A stretch of DNA of 64,000 bases, taken from NCBI RefSeq assembly GCF_026626635.1, contig NZ_JAPNKA010000001.1, forward strand, positions 6,014,001-6,078,000. Direction: 5' to 3'. The position numbers and the translations under genes are program-made. The notes beneath the pieces are model-generated. The model did not search any database. It was not told where the DNA came from and worked only from the letters and a program-made list of their open reading frames with translations. This stretch comes from Archangium lansingense (GTDB taxonomy: Bacteria > Myxococcota > Myxococcia > Myxococcales > Myxococcaceae). Positions 36,545-45,576 of this stretch are shown here, piece by piece; position 1 is the first letter of the stretch, and the number at the start of each line of letters is the position of its first letter.

Positions 36545-37675
36545 TCACGGCGTGGGGCTGGCCTCCTGCTGCTTCGCGTCCTGGGCGCTCTGCTTCTCCC
36601 GGCAGAACGCGAGCTGCTGCTTGATGACCTCGAGCGGCACCGCCAACTCCAGCTTGAACTCGCTGCCGTCTGGATTCACCTTCGCGAAGTCCAGCAGCTG
36701 CGCCAGCTCCTTCTCGCCCTCGGCCTGCGCCTTCATCCGCGCCAGCGACAGCGCGCCCCCGAGCGACTTGCCCAGGTCCGTCACCTTCGCCTCGTCCGCA
36801 CCCTTCACCTGTGCCGTCATCGCGAAGTCCGAGCTCGCGTCCACGTGCAGCTCCACGTTCTGCGCCACCTCGGCCAGCCTCGACGCCAGCTCCTGCTGAT
36901 CCTCCGGGAACAGCTTCTTGAGCTGCTCCACGGAGAGCACCCCGTACATCTCTCCGTAGGTGCTGCTCTCGGAGATGACGGGCGGCTCGTCCGGCCCGCG
37001 GCCCTCCACCCGGTCGATGACCTCCTTCACCCCGTCCGCCGACCGGCCGAACACCAGCATCTGGTTGCTCCACAGGCCCACTTGCGGCCCGTTCCGCCGC
37101 GCCACGCCACCGTCCGGCAGGTTGCGCGCGTACTGGGGCTCGAAGAGCCGCGCATCGTCTCCGTAGTCGTAGTTCGTCGAGCCCCGGCTGTTGAGCAGGT
37201 TCTTCAGGCGCTCGTCACCGAAGTTTCCGGACAGAATCACTCCGTCGTCCGTGATGACCAGCCGGTCCAGATCCTGGAGCGGGTCCACGCCCGTCTCCTG
37301 CTTGAAGCGCTCCAGGTCCGCGCCCTCCCGGTTCATCAGGCACTCCACCAGCATCTCCCCGATGGGCGAGTGACGGATGGCATTGGCCTCGATGACCATC
37401 GCCGTCTTCCCCGTGCCCCGGGGCAGCGCCGCCAGCACTGGATCTCTCGGGCGCACCGGCTGCTGCGCCACCGTCCCCGCGTCCACCACCGGCGCCACGT
37501 ACGTCCGCCGCTTCTCCATGCGCTCGCGCTCCGCCGGCCGCAGCCGGTTCGGGAACGCCACCTTCGTAGGGGGAGGAGTCTCCTCTTCGCCCTGTCCCGA
37601 CAGCATCAGCCACGCGGCCAGGCCGAACAGCACCACCGCGAACACCAGCCACAGTCCACGACGCCGCTGCTGCAT
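36545..37675 (-). CDS. Membrane-anchored protein of ABC operon
   Basis: A 376-residue protein with one N-terminal membrane helix (LWLVFAVVLFGLAAWLML, ~8-25) and a large outer domain. No family was recognised. It starts at ATG 37675, overlapping the permease gene stop by ATGA-type overlap. It is therefore translated as the third gene of an ABC operon. The domain has RLVITDDGVILSGNFGDERL and MYGVLSVEQLKKLFPEDQQE, reminiscent of surface proteins with chaperone- or substrate-like function. The C-terminal part is Ala/Gln/Lys-rich and probably helical. A role in transport is inference by location. Confidence 0.7.
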   Translation of the reverse strand: MQQRRRGLWLVFAVVLFGLAAWLMLSGQGEEETPPPTKVAFPNRLRPAERERMEKRRTYVAPVVDAGTVAQQPVRPRDPVLAALPRGTGKTAMVIEANAIRHSPIGEMLVECLMNREGADLERFKQETGVDPLQDLDRLVITDDGVILSGNFGDERLKNLLNSRGSTNYDYGDDARLFEPQYARNLPDGGVARRNGPQVGLWSNQMLVFGRSADGVKEVIDRVEGRGPDEPPVISESSTYGEMYGVLSVEQLKKLFPEDQQELASRLAEVAQNVELHVDASSDFAMTAQVKGADEAKVTDLGKSLGGALSLARMKAQAEGEKELAQLLDFAKVNPDGSEFKLELAVPLEVIKQQLAFCREKQSAQDAKQQEASPTP

Positions 37676-38511
37676 CAGTAATCCCTCCCCTCGAACCACC
37701 AGAAGCCCACGGCCAGCACACCCAGGCCAAACACGAACACTCCCGCCAGCAGCATCGACAGCGACTGCACTCCCAGCGGCGTCGAGGCCGCCAGATCCAT
37801 GCCCGCCTTCGCCAGCGAGGACAGGCGCGGCAGCACCAGCGTCACGCCCTTGAAGAGCTCCCGGCTCACTCCCTCCTCGATGAAGGGCGCGATCTTCGTC
37901 CGGAAGCCCGCGATGACGCCGCCCACCAGGGTGATGCCCCCCAGCGCCGCGCACAGGGCCGCGCTGCGGATCAGCGTCGCCGTCGTCAACATCACCGCGT
38001 ACACCGCCGCGAAGCTCACGCATGCCAGCAGCGCGGAGATCACCGGTCCCGCCGTCCAGTACCCCGTCTTCACCCCGAAGATGAGCACCAGCCCCACCGA
38101 GCCGTACAGCGACCCGAACAGCGCCAGCGTCATCACTCCCAGGAACGTGCCCGCCAGGATGTGCCAGCGGCGCAAGGGCAGGGCGAGCAGGTGCTCGATG
38201 CGGCCCGGCGACAGCAGGCTCGGCGCGAAGTCCGAGCACGAGACGATGCCGAACAGGATGCCCCCGTAGAAGACGATGGCCGCCGCCGCCATGAACACCG
38301 GCTTGAGCGCCACGTCCACCGCGCGGATGTCCATGTCCAGCACCTCGCCGAACAGCCGCGAGGCCGCCAGCGCGCCGTCCACCACTTCAATCCGCAGGCT
38401 CAAGGACAGCGTCACCAGTACGCCCGTGACGCCCAACAGGAAGGCCAGGATGAACTTGCGCGAGGCCGCCTCGCGCAACACGTAACCCGCGATCCCCAGC
38501 ACGCCGCTCAT
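37675..38511 (-). CDS. ABC transporter permease
   Basis: A 278-residue protein with six predicted membrane helices (KFILAFLLGVTGVLVTLSLS, AAIVFYGGILFGIVSC, LGVMTLALFGSLYGSVGLVL, VSFAAVYAVMLTTATLI, LGGITLVGGVIAG, LLAGVFVFGLGVLAVGFWWF), matching ABC-2-type exporters. The segment GRIEHLLALPLRRWHILAGT is the usual coupling/loop region for such permeases (compare NatB/gliding GldF). The ATG at 38511 overlaps the ATPase stop. It likely pairs with the ATPase upstream to export an unknown substrate. Confidence 0.85.
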   Translation of the reverse strand: MSGVLGIAGYVLREAASRKFILAFLLGVTGVLVTLSLSLRIEVVDGALAASRLFGEVLDMDIRAVDVALKPVFMAAAAIVFYGGILFGIVSCSDFAPSLLSPGRIEHLLALPLRRWHILAGTFLGVMTLALFGSLYGSVGLVLIFGVKTGYWTAGPVISALLACVSFAAVYAVMLTTATLIRSAALCAALGGITLVGGVIAGFRTKIAPFIEEGVSRELFKGVTLVLPRLSSLAKAGMDLAASTPLGVQSLSMLLAGVFVFGLGVLAVGFWWFEGRDY

Positions 38512-39416
38512 GCCGCCACCCCCATGGCCGACGCCAGCACCGACTCCAGGTCCTGCCCGTCCCGCTTGAGCTCCACCAGCAGCGCTCCCGACGCTCTCGC
38601 CTTGTCCAGCGCCGCGTTCAGCCCCGCCGCGTCCGCCGCCGTCACGTGGTACTGGCCCTCGGAGCCTGCCTCCGTGAAGCCCGCTCCGCTCAGTGCCCCC
38701 GCGTCCGCTCCCGGTGCGAAGCGCACCACCCACCGCTCACCGCCACGCGCCAGCTCCTCCAGCCGCCCCTCGCGCAGCACCTTGCCGCTTCCGAGGATCG
38801 CCACCCGGTCGCACAGCCGCTCGGTCTCCGCCAGCAGGTGCGAGTTGAGGAAGAGCGTCGTGCCGCGCTGCACTTCCTCCTGGAGAATCCTCCGCACCTC
38901 CACCCGGCCCATGGGATCAATCCCGTCCGTGGGCTCGTCGAGGATGAGCAGGGCAGGGTTGCCCAGCATCGCCGTCGCCAGCCCCAGCCTCTGCCGCATG
39001 CCCTTCGAATATCCGCCGATGCGCCGGCCCAGCGCGTCCCCCAGTCCCACTCGCTCCAGCAGGCGCTGGTTCGCGGCCTTGTCCGGCTTCAGCCCCTTGA
39101 GGTTCGCCACCGTCGCCAGGAAGGCCGGCGCCAGCCACGAGCCCGGCAGGTGCAGCCGCTCGGGCAGGTAGCCGATACGGGCCCGGATGCGCGGATCCTC
39201 GGGAGAGCCGCCGAGCACCCGTATCGTCCCCTCGGTGGGCTGGACGATCCCCAGGATGCTCTTGATGAACGTTGTCTTCCCCGCACCGTTCGGGCCAATC
39301 AGCCCAAACGCGCTGCCCTCGGGCACGGAGAGATCCACTCCCCGAAGCGCCTCATGTCCTGCGCGGAACGCTCGCCGGTAGGTCTTACGGAGTCCACTGA
39401 CTTCGATGGCTGGCAC
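38508..39416 (-). CDS. ABC transporter ATP-binding protein
   Basis: A 302-residue ATPase. Walker A LIGPNGAGKTTFIKSILGIV (~40), Q-loop IGYLPERLHLPGSW, signature YSKGMRQRLGLA, Walker B LLILDEPTDGIDPMGR and H-loop FLNSHLL are all intact. The C-terminal ~80 residues carry the extension of drug- and lipid-exporter ATPases. The start is a GTG at 39416 (VPAIEVSGLRKTYRR); no strong ribosome site is seen, so the start is uncertain by a few codons. First gene of the three-gene ABC operon, followed by permease and anchored protein with overlapping stops and starts. Confidence 0.92.
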   Translation of the reverse strand: MPAIEVSGLRKTYRRAFRAGHEALRGVDLSVPEGSAFGLIGPNGAGKTTFIKSILGIVQPTEGTIRVLGGSPEDPRIRARIGYLPERLHLPGSWLAPAFLATVANLKGLKPDKAANQRLLERVGLGDALGRRIGGYSKGMRQRLGLATAMLGNPALLILDEPTDGIDPMGRVEVRRILQEEVQRGTTLFLNSHLLAETERLCDRVAILGSGKVLREGRLEELARGGERWVVRFAPGADAGALSGAGFTEAGSEGQYHVTAADAAGLNAALDKARASGALLVELKRDGQDLESVLASAMGVAA

Positions 39417-39514
39417 GATGCGCACTCTACGACGGAGCCCGGCCCGCGATTGCCCTGCATGGCACACAAGCCACCGTCCGAGCCTGTGTTCCGCACGCTC
39501 GCGACGATCGCTGC

Positions 39515-39553
39515 GCACCCGGGAAGCACGGTTCGCACCTTTTTTCCGGGTGC
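39515..39553. promoter_or_regulatory. Inverted repeat in the ABC/small-gene divergent gap
   Basis: GCACCCGG at 39515-39522 and CCGGGTGC at 39546-39553 form an 8-bp stem with a 23-base loop holding a T6 tract. The 241-bp gap 39417-39657 otherwise contains no gene. It could be an operator shared by the divergent promoters. Confidence 0.35.
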
Positions 39554-39657
39554 TTGGAGCTCCCAATTTTTCGGGCCTTCGTGGTTTCGCACCCTTGCGG
39601 GGTGAGAGCGCATGGCCCGAGGTGTGCACACCCTGGAAAGCACAGGAGGCAACACCC

Positions 39658-39867
39658 ATGTCCACGATCAAGCTGATGGAGCAGGAGCTGTACGCGGCAC
39701 GCCAGGAGCTGGCGGATGCGGAGCGCGAGCTGCACGAGAACACCGAGGCGGCCCGGACGCGCTATGCCCGCGCGGTCCACGAGGCGGAGCTCGCCGAACG
39801 CATGGTCGCTCGCATGTCCAGGCAGCGAAGCTGGCTCGATGAGAGCTGGCGCCTGGCAGCTGTCTGA
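39658..39867 (+). CDS. Small coiled-coil protein
   Basis: A 69-residue protein with a strong AGGAGG eight bases before its [23 protein letters not shown] is followed by heptad-rich [20 protein letters not shown] and an RRQRSW-like basic end, so almost the whole protein should be one alpha helix or coiled coil. No function is known. Its clear ribosome site and codon use support a real gene. It precedes hemB by 59 bp on the same strand. Confidence 0.7.
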   Translation: MSTIKLMEQELYAARQELADAERELHENTEAARTRYARAVHEAELAERMVARMSRQRSWLDESWRLAAV

Positions 39868-39903
39868 GCAGCCTCGATAAGGAGATTTCCTTTCCGGGGC
39901 CCG

Positions 39904-39923
39904 CCAACGGTTTATACCGTCGG
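39904..39923 (+). promoter_or_regulatory. Palindrome and TATA-like box before hemB
   Basis: CCAACGGTTTATACCGTCGG is a 20-bp imperfect palindrome ending 3 bp before the hemB ATG and includes TTTATACC, a possible -10. If that box is used, the mRNA would have almost no leader. It could also be an operator site. Confidence 0.35.
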
Positions 39924-39926
39924 CAC

Positions 39927-40898
39927 ATGGCTTTTCCGATCCACCGACCCCGCCGTCTGCGCCGTAGCGCGGCCCTCCGTGAGATGGTGCGCGAGACCAC
40001 GCTCGCGCCCTCGGACTTCATCTATCCGCTCTTCGTCGTCGAGGGCCGGGATGTCCGCCGTCCGATCGGCTCCATGCCCGGCATCTTCAACCTCTCGGTG
40101 GAGCACGCCGTCGCTGAGGCGAAGCAGGCCCATGCGCTCGGCGTGCCCGCCGTTCTCCTCTTCGGCATCCCGAATCACAAGGATGCCCAGGGCTCCCAGG
40201 CCTACGCGCGCGAGGGCATCGTCCAGCGCGCCGTCCGGGAGATCAAGAACGCCCTCCCGGACATGCTCGTCATCGTCGACGTGTGCCTGTGCGAGTACAC
40301 CGACCACGGCCACTGCGGCATCATCGAGGGCGGCCACGTCGCCAATGACGCCACGCTGCCGCTGCTCTCGCAGATGGCGGTGACGTGCGCCCAGGCCGGC
40401 GCGGACATCATCGCGCCCTCGGACATGCTGGACGGGCGCGTGGCCGCCATCCGCTCGGCGCTGGACGAGGTGAAGCTCACCGAGGTTCCCATCCTCTCCT
40501 ACGCCGTCAAGTACGCCTCGGCCTTCTACGGGCCCTTCCGCGAGGCCGCTCAGAGCACGCCCCAGTTCGGCGATCGCCGCACCCACCAGATGGACCCCGG
40601 CAACGTGCGCGAGGCCCTCAAGGAGACCGACCTCGACATCGAGGAAGGCGCGGACATGATCATGGTCAAGCCCGCGCTGTCCTACCTGGACGTCATCCAC
40701 CGGGTGCGCGAGCGCGTGGACGTGCCGGTGGTCGCCTACAACGTGTCCGCCGAGTACTCCATGGTGAAGGCCGCCGCGCAGAACGGGTGGATCGACGGAG
40801 ATCGGCTGATGCTGGAGATTCTCACCTCCATCAAGCGCGCCGGGTCGGATCTCATCATCACCTACCACTCGCTGGAAGCCGCGAAGCTGCTCGGTTGA
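39927..40898 (+). CDS. hemB: Delta-aminolevulinic acid dehydratase (porphobilinogen synthase)
   Basis: Condenses two 5-aminolevulinate molecules to porphobilinogen in haem synthesis. The 323 residues are standard length. Catalytic Schiff-base lysines are in [19 protein letters not shown] (~residue 198) and [20 protein letters not shown] (~250). The metal-site segment [17 protein letters not shown] (Cys-rich) suggests a zinc-dependent form. [14 protein letters not shown] is also conserved. It has a 59-bp upstream gap with a palindrome and possible -10; the next gene is 66 bp away. Confidence 0.97.
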   Translation: MAFPIHRPRRLRRSAALREMVRETTLAPSDFIYPLFVVEGRDVRRPIGSMPGIFNLSVEHAVAEAKQAHALGVPAVLLFGIPNHKDAQGSQAYAREGIVQRAVREIKNALPDMLVIVDVCLCEYTDHGHCGIIEGGHVANDATLPLLSQMAVTCAQAGADIIAPSDMLDGRVAAIRSALDEVKLTEVPILSYAVKYASAFYGPFREAAQSTPQFGDRRTHQMDPGNVREALKETDLDIEEGADMIMVKPALSYLDVIHRVRERVDVPVVAYNVSAEYSMVKAAAQNGWIDGDRLMLEILTSIKRAGSDLIITYHSLEAAKLLG

Positions 40899-40964
40899 CG
40901 GTTGGGATGAAGCTCCGCACGAGGGGCTTGCATCCACCCCCGGGCACGAGGATCAGAATCGGCC

Positions 40965-41516
40965 ATGGCCACTCGAAAGAAGAAACGGCCCCCGCCTCGC
41001 AAGGCGGCACCCCCGGCGACGACCCGGCGCACCCCACGTGCCGGCAAGCGCCCGGGTGCCGCCCGCACCGCCATCCCGGCCGCCCCTGTGCGTCCCGCGG
41101 GACCCCTCCAATACAAAGTCGTCGAGCTGTCCACCGTGGACGAGGGGACGCTCGAGCGCACCGTGAATGAGTGGAGCGCCCGGGGCTGGACTCTGGACGG
41201 CGTGCAGTTCGCCATGCGCGAGTCCTCCAAGCGGCCTGCCATGGCCTTCGTCTTCTTCACCAGCGAGGGAGAGCCCGCCGCCCAGGATGTGGAGGGCGCC
41301 CGGAGCCGGCTCCGGCAGATGTCCGAGACGGGCTCGCCCACGGCCCAGCTGGTGGCCTCACCGGACTTCACTGGCAACGCTGCCACCACCTCCTCCTCGT
41401 ACCAGTACCAGCGGCCCCCGGGCATGGTGAGCGCCCACGAGCGGCTCGCCCAGCTCGCTGGCCTGGACGAGCCCGAGCGCCCCGAGCGGGGCCTCATCCT
41501 GGAGCCCGAAGAGTGA
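40965..41516 (+). CDS. DUF4177-like protein
   Basis: A 183-residue protein. The first ~45 residues are Lys/Arg/Pro/Ala-rich, then a small domain, GPLQYKVVELSTVDEGTLER ... NEWSARGWTLDGVQFAM (~45-95), matches the DUF4177 pattern (YKvV.l......lE..ln..g..GWel). The rest is a low-complexity Ser/Thr/Gln segment. The basic N-terminus could contact nucleic acid or membranes. The stop overlaps the GTG start of the RDD gene (GTGA), so the two are translationally coupled. Confidence 0.75.
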   Translation: MATRKKKRPPPRKAAPPATTRRTPRAGKRPGAARTAIPAAPVRPAGPLQYKVVELSTVDEGTLERTVNEWSARGWTLDGVQFAMRESSKRPAMAFVFFTSEGEPAAQDVEGARSRLRQMSETGSPTAQLVASPDFTGNAATTSSSYQYQRPPGMVSAHERLAQLAGLDEPERPERGLILEPEE

Positions 41517-42148
41517 TCCCCTCCCATCAGGTCTTCTCCACTCCGCGCCGGCCTGGCCTGCGCGTGGTCCATGACGGAGACGAGCTGCCTGGCTCTCCCT
41601 ATCCCAAGGCCTCGCTGTGGATGCGGCTGGGCGCGCGCATCGTGGACGTGGCCGTGGCCTGGGGCCTCTATGTGGTGTGCGGCGCCGCCGGAGCGGTGGT
41701 GGCGCTGCTCTTCCTGCTGCTGGCCGACGGCATGCTCCAGGGCCAGAGCGTGGGCAAGCGCATCTTCGGTGTGAAGGTGATGCACCTGCCCACGCAGTCG
41801 GCCGCTCGCCACCGCGACAGCACCCTGCGCAACGCACCCCTGGCCCTCATCGTCCTCTTGGGGATGATGCCGCCGCCGCTGGGCGTGGTGGCGGGCCTCG
41901 CCGGCCTGGTGGTGATCGGTGGCGTGGAGGCCCTGCGCGTGGTGAGGGATCCGCTCGGCTGGCGGCTGGGCGACACCTGGGCCCAGACGCAGGTGGTGGA
42001 TGGGAAGGTCGTCGCCGGAGCAACGGTTGCAGCACGCACGCCCGTGACGGCCGCTCGCGTCCCGGGAAGATTCTTGTCCGCGGCCCGGCTTCGCCGGATC
42101 CGCCATTTGAAGAAGTCCAGAAGGGGAAAGCCTTGCGCATCGCGCTGA
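41513..42148 (+). CDS. RDD family membrane protein
   Basis: A 211-residue protein beginning at GTG 41513. The RDD domain is seen as ASLWMRLGARIVDVAVAWGL (Arg-Asp pair) and SVGKRIFGVKVMHL (~residues 35-95), with three membrane segments (VAWGLYVVCGAAGAVVALLF, NAPLALIVLLGMM, GVVAGLAGLVVIGGVEALRV). RDD proteins are poorly understood; some act as transporters. Its stop lies 16 bp beyond the start of the double ATP-grasp gene, an overlap that argues for a joint operon with DUF4177 and ATP-grasp genes. Confidence 0.8.
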   Translation: MIPSHQVFSTPRRPGLRVVHDGDELPGSPYPKASLWMRLGARIVDVAVAWGLYVVCGAAGAVVALLFLLLADGMLQGQSVGKRIFGVKVMHLPTQSAARHRDSTLRNAPLALIVLLGMMPPPLGVVAGLAGLVVIGGVEALRVVRDPLGWRLGDTWAQTQVVDGKVVAGATVAARTPVTAARVPGRFLSAARLRRIRHLKKSRRGKPCASR

Positions 42149-44343
42149 CCTACAACCTCAGGTTGTCCGACTCGGAAGACGAGGCGGAGTTTGACACGCA
42201 GGAGACGGTGAACACGCTGGCCGCGGCCATCGAGCGGCTCGGCCACCGGCTGGAGCGCTTCGAGGTGAGCGGCCCGGCTTCCCGCACCGTCGCTCGGCTC
42301 GAGGCCTATAGCCCGGACCTCATCTTCAACATCGCCGAGGGCCGCCGCGGCCGCTTCCGCGAAGCCTTCTACCCGGCGCTCTTCGAGGAGCTCGGCTTCG
42401 CCTATACCGGCTCGGACGCGTATGCGCTGGCGGTGACGCTGGACAAGCAGCTCACCAAGCTGGTGCTCTCCAAGCACGGCATCCGCACTCCCGGCTGGCA
42501 GTTCGTCGAGAAGCTCAACGAGCTCAAGGCCGAGGACCTGCGCTTCCCCGTCATCATCAAGCCCAACTTCGAGGGCTCCTCCAAGGGCATCACCCAGGAC
42601 TCGGTGGCCGAGACCGTGGAGCAGGCCCGCGAGAAGGTGTCTCAGGCCCTGGCCCGTTACCCGGCCGGTGTGCTGGTGGAGGAGTTCATCAGTGGCTCGG
42701 ACGTCACCGTCCCGTACCTGGCGGCGGTGCAGAACGACCATGACGGCGTGCTCAGCCCGACGGAGTACGACATCGACCCGGCTGCCATCGCCGGCCGTAA
42801 GTACGCCATCTACGACTACGAGCTGAAGACGAAGAAGGAGAACGCCGTCAAGGTGCGCGCTCCGGCCAACATCCCTCCGAAGGTGTCCGAGGAGATGCGC
42901 ACCATGTCGAAGAAGATCTTCCAGGTGCTCGACTGCCGGGACCTGGGGCGCATCGACTTCCGGCTCAGCGACGCGGGCGTGCCGTACTTCCTGGAGATCA
43001 ACGCGCTGCCCAGCCTGGAGCCGGGCGCGGGCATCTACGCCGCCGCGGCCATGGAGGGCATGCACCTGGACGGAGTGGTCGGCGCCATCATCCAGAGCGC
43101 GGCGCGGCGCAACAAGATCAAGGACGGCAAGCGCCAGGGCAAGCCGGCGCGCAAGTCGGGTCCGCTGCGCGTGGGCTTCACCTACAACGTCAAGCGCGTG
43201 AAGCCGGTGTCCTCGGACGGCCAGGCCGTGGAGGACAGCGAGGCCGAGTACGACTCGCCCACCACGCTGCAGGCCATCCGCGAGGCCATTGCCTCGTGGG
43301 GTCACGAGGTGGTGGACCTGGAGGCCACGGCGGAGCTGCCCAGCGTGCTGGCCAGCACTCCGTTGGACATCGTCTTCAACATCGCCGAGGGCTTCAAGGG
43401 CCGTAACCGCGAGAGCCAGGTGCCGGCCATGTTGGAGCTGCTGGACATCCCGTACACGGGCTCGGATCCGGCCACGCTCTCCATCGCGCTGGATAAGGCG
43501 CTGGCGAAGAAGATCGTCCGTCAGGCGGGCATCCACACGCCCAACTTCCAGCTCATGCACACGGGCAAGGAGCGGCTCAACAAGGACTTCACCAACTTCC
43601 CGTTGATGGTGAAGCCGGTGGCCGAGGGCTCCTCCAAGGGTGTGGTGAGCAAGAGCGTCTGCCACAACGAGGCGGAGCTGCGCGAGGTGGTGAAGGAGAT
43701 CGTCGGCAAGTACCAGCAGCCTGCGCTCATCGAGGAGTACATCGGCGGGCGCGAGTTCACGGTGGGCCTGCTGGGCGAGCGCCGTCCGCGCGTGCTGCCG
43801 CCCATGGAGATCGTCTTCCTGGACAAGGGGGACAAGACGCCCATCTACAGCTTCGAGCACAAGCTGGATTGGACGGACCGCATCCGCTACGACGCGCCGG
43901 CGAAGCTGGAGCCCGCGCTGCTGGAGAAGCTGAGGGCGGCGGCGCGTGGCTCGTTCATGGCGCTGGGGTGCCGCGACGTGGCGCGCATCGACTTCCGCAT
44001 GGACGACAAGGGCCGCATCTACTTCATCGAGTGCAACCCGCTGCCGGGTCTCACTCCGGGGTGGAGCGATCTGGTGCTCATCGCCCAGGGCGCCGGCATG
44101 GATTACCGGGGCCTCATCGGTGAGATCATGGCTCCCGCCATCCGCCGCTATAAGGAGCGCGAGGCCCGTCGTGCCGCCGACGAGAGCGCGCTGATGAAGC
44201 TGGCCATGGAGAAGGCCGCCATCGAGAAGGCCGCCATGGCCGACGACAAGGCTGGGACCGTCACCGTGACGGGCTCGGGCTCGGGCTCCGGGCCGTCCTC
44301 GTCCGGTGAGCCGCCCATCCGCATGGACATGAAGGCCCACTGA
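42133..44343 (+). CDS. Tandem D-Ala-D-Ala ligase-like double ATP-grasp protein
   Basis: A 736-residue protein made of two homologous ATP-grasp units: copy 1 ~1-335, copy 2 ~345-690. Each has a paired N-terminal lobe with FNIAEG then GR[F/N]RE, YTGSDA/YTGSDP and LDK, ATP-binding FPVIIKPNFEGSSKGITQ or FPLMVKPVAEGSSKGVVS, and catalytic IDFR ... FLEINALPSLEPG or IDFR ... FIECNPLPGLTPG. Copy 2 keeps the canonical PGLTPG, while copy 1 has PSLEPG, so copy 2 is probably the more active. It would ligate a carboxylate to an amine using ATP, for instance making D-Ala-D-Ala or a dipeptide. The C-terminus has a Ser-Gly repeat tail. Start TTG at 42133 behind GGGGA; RDD overlaps by 16 bp. Confidence 0.9.
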   Translation: MRIALTYNLRLSDSEDEAEFDTQETVNTLAAAIERLGHRLERFEVSGPASRTVARLEAYSPDLIFNIAEGRRGRFREAFYPALFEELGFAYTGSDAYALAVTLDKQLTKLVLSKHGIRTPGWQFVEKLNELKAEDLRFPVIIKPNFEGSSKGITQDSVAETVEQAREKVSQALARYPAGVLVEEFISGSDVTVPYLAAVQNDHDGVLSPTEYDIDPAAIAGRKYAIYDYELKTKKENAVKVRAPANIPPKVSEEMRTMSKKIFQVLDCRDLGRIDFRLSDAGVPYFLEINALPSLEPGAGIYAAAAMEGMHLDGVVGAIIQSAARRNKIKDGKRQGKPARKSGPLRVGFTYNVKRVKPVSSDGQAVEDSEAEYDSPTTLQAIREAIASWGHEVVDLEATAELPSVLASTPLDIVFNIAEGFKGRNRESQVPAMLELLDIPYTGSDPATLSIALDKALAKKIVRQAGIHTPNFQLMHTGKERLNKDFTNFPLMVKPVAEGSSKGVVSKSVCHNEAELREVVKEIVGKYQQPALIEEYIGGREFTVGLLGERRPRVLPPMEIVFLDKGDKTPIYSFEHKLDWTDRIRYDAPAKLEPALLEKLRAAARGSFMALGCRDVARIDFRMDDKGRIYFIECNPLPGLTPGWSDLVLIAQGAGMDYRGLIGEIMAPAIRRYKEREARRAADESALMKLAMEKAAIEKAAMADDKAGTVTVTGSGSGSGPSSSGEPPIRMDMKAH

Positions 44344-44418
44344 GGCGGGACTGACGCTTCTGGTGTGAAGGGCTCGGCATTTCGAGGGAGACCTCGGGGC
44401 CGGGCCCTTCGTGTGTTT

Positions 44419-44529
44419 TCAGGAGCGGTGCCGCTCGGCCACGCGGTAGATGTAGTGCATCTGCTGCTGCAACGCATTGACCAGCAACTCCATCTTGCGC
44501 CTGTGGGCCTTCGCCTCGCTTGGCGGCAC
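44419..44529 (-). CDS. Possible 36-residue small protein
   Basis: From a GTG at 44529 (VPPSEAKAHRRKMELLVNAL ... ending AERHRS), or ATG for Met16, to TGA at 44419. The C-terminal helix with Leu-Val-Leu spacing, MHYIYRVAERH, looks protein-like, and no stop interrupts it. There is no convincing ribosome site; a TAG sits just upstream. It could be a real micro-ORF or the end of a decayed gene. The remainder of 44344-44579 shows only the methyltransferase ribosome site. Confidence 0.3.
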   Translation of the reverse strand: MPPSEAKAHRRKMELLVNALQQQMHYIYRVAERHRS

Positions 44530-44579
44530 CTGCTGGAGCCACTATACAGTCCGCGGATGCAATCCCATCAGGAGCCACA

Positions 44580-45413
44580 GTGACGATCCAGAAGCCCCTA
44601 CCGACCCCTGCCGACATCGGGCGCTACTACGACCAGATGGGGCCGTTCCTCGCAACGCTGCTCGGTGACAACATCCACGTAGGTTACTGGTCCGGCCCGG
44701 AAGACCAGAGCTCTGGCACCGAGGCGCAGGAGCGGCTCACCGATATGATGATCCAGAGGTCCCGGATCGGCGCTGGTCAGCGGCTGCTCGACATCGGGTG
44801 CGGCACGGGCCGGCCAGCGGTTCGGCTGGCGCAAGCAACGGGGTGCTCGGTAACGGGGATCAGCGTCAGCGCCATGCAGGTCGAGCAGGCGAACGCGCGG
44901 GCGCAAAAAGAAGGGCTCTCCGACCAGGTGCGCTTCCAGGTAGCCGACGCCATGGAGCTACCGTTCCCGGAAGCCTCCTTCGACGCCGTGTGGGCTTTCG
45001 AGTCGCTGCTTCACATGCCCGACCGGGCGCATGTCCTCCGCAACGCATTTCGTGTGCTTCGCCCCGGCGGCATCCTGGTGTTGACAGACGTGACCGAGCA
45101 GCACGTGCTGACCGATGAAGAGCGGACGCTGGTGTACAGCGGGCTCATGCTCACCTCGCTGCTGCGGTTCCAGGAGTACTCCCCGGTGGTCGAGGCCGCG
45201 GGGTTCTCCGTCGAAGAGGCCCTCGACATCACTCCCAATACCCGCCGAGCGATGGTTGGAACCGACAAGCTCATCTCCAAAGAGCAGGAGGGGATCAGCG
45301 CGGCGTACGGAACGGATTTCCAAGCGATGACGTTCGAGCTCTGGCCGAAGATAGCGGCCATCTTCACGGACAAGCTGGGTTATCTGCTGCTCGCGGCCGT
45401 CAAGCCAGCGTGA
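44580..45413 (+). CDS. SAM-dependent small-molecule methyltransferase
   Basis: A 277-residue class I methyltransferase starting with GTG at 44580 behind AGGAG. Motif I is LLDIGCGTGRPAVRLAQATG (~residue 65), with GISVSAMQVEQANARAQKEG and the FPEASFDAVWAFESLLHMPD loop. The sequence resembles sarcosine/dimethylglycine- and sugar/polyketide-O-methyltransferases of the same fold. Its closeness to the PKS locus suggests a tailoring role, but an IS scar and a lipoprotein gene stand between. The substrate cannot be told from the sequence. Confidence 0.82.
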   Translation: MTIQKPLPTPADIGRYYDQMGPFLATLLGDNIHVGYWSGPEDQSSGTEAQERLTDMMIQRSRIGAGQRLLDIGCGTGRPAVRLAQATGCSVTGISVSAMQVEQANARAQKEGLSDQVRFQVADAMELPFPEASFDAVWAFESLLHMPDRAHVLRNAFRVLRPGGILVLTDVTEQHVLTDEERTLVYSGLMLTSLLRFQEYSPVVEAAGFSVEEALDITPNTRRAMVGTDKLISKEQEGISAAYGTDFQAMTFELWPKIAAIFTDKLGYLLLAAVKPA

Positions 45414-45576
45414 CGTCCTAGTACCGGAATAGCTCACGGTTGACGCCAGGCTCGAGGCGTGAAAGGGCAAGCGCCGCGACGATGTAGGCAGTCGCGGCGT
45501 CCAGATGAAATCGGAGGTGGAGAGCACCGCGACGACTCAGTCGGCCGCGGCCTCCACGAGCTGGTGAGGCAGAGCA
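45414..45576. other. Gap with a possible decayed coding fragment
   Basis: Between the methyltransferase stop and the istB scar, a minus-strand frame ending at 45418 reads LDAATAYIVAALALSRLEPG then VNRELFRY before TAG. It looks like the tail of a lost gene. No start or ribosome site is present, and no family was recognised. Confidence 0.3.
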
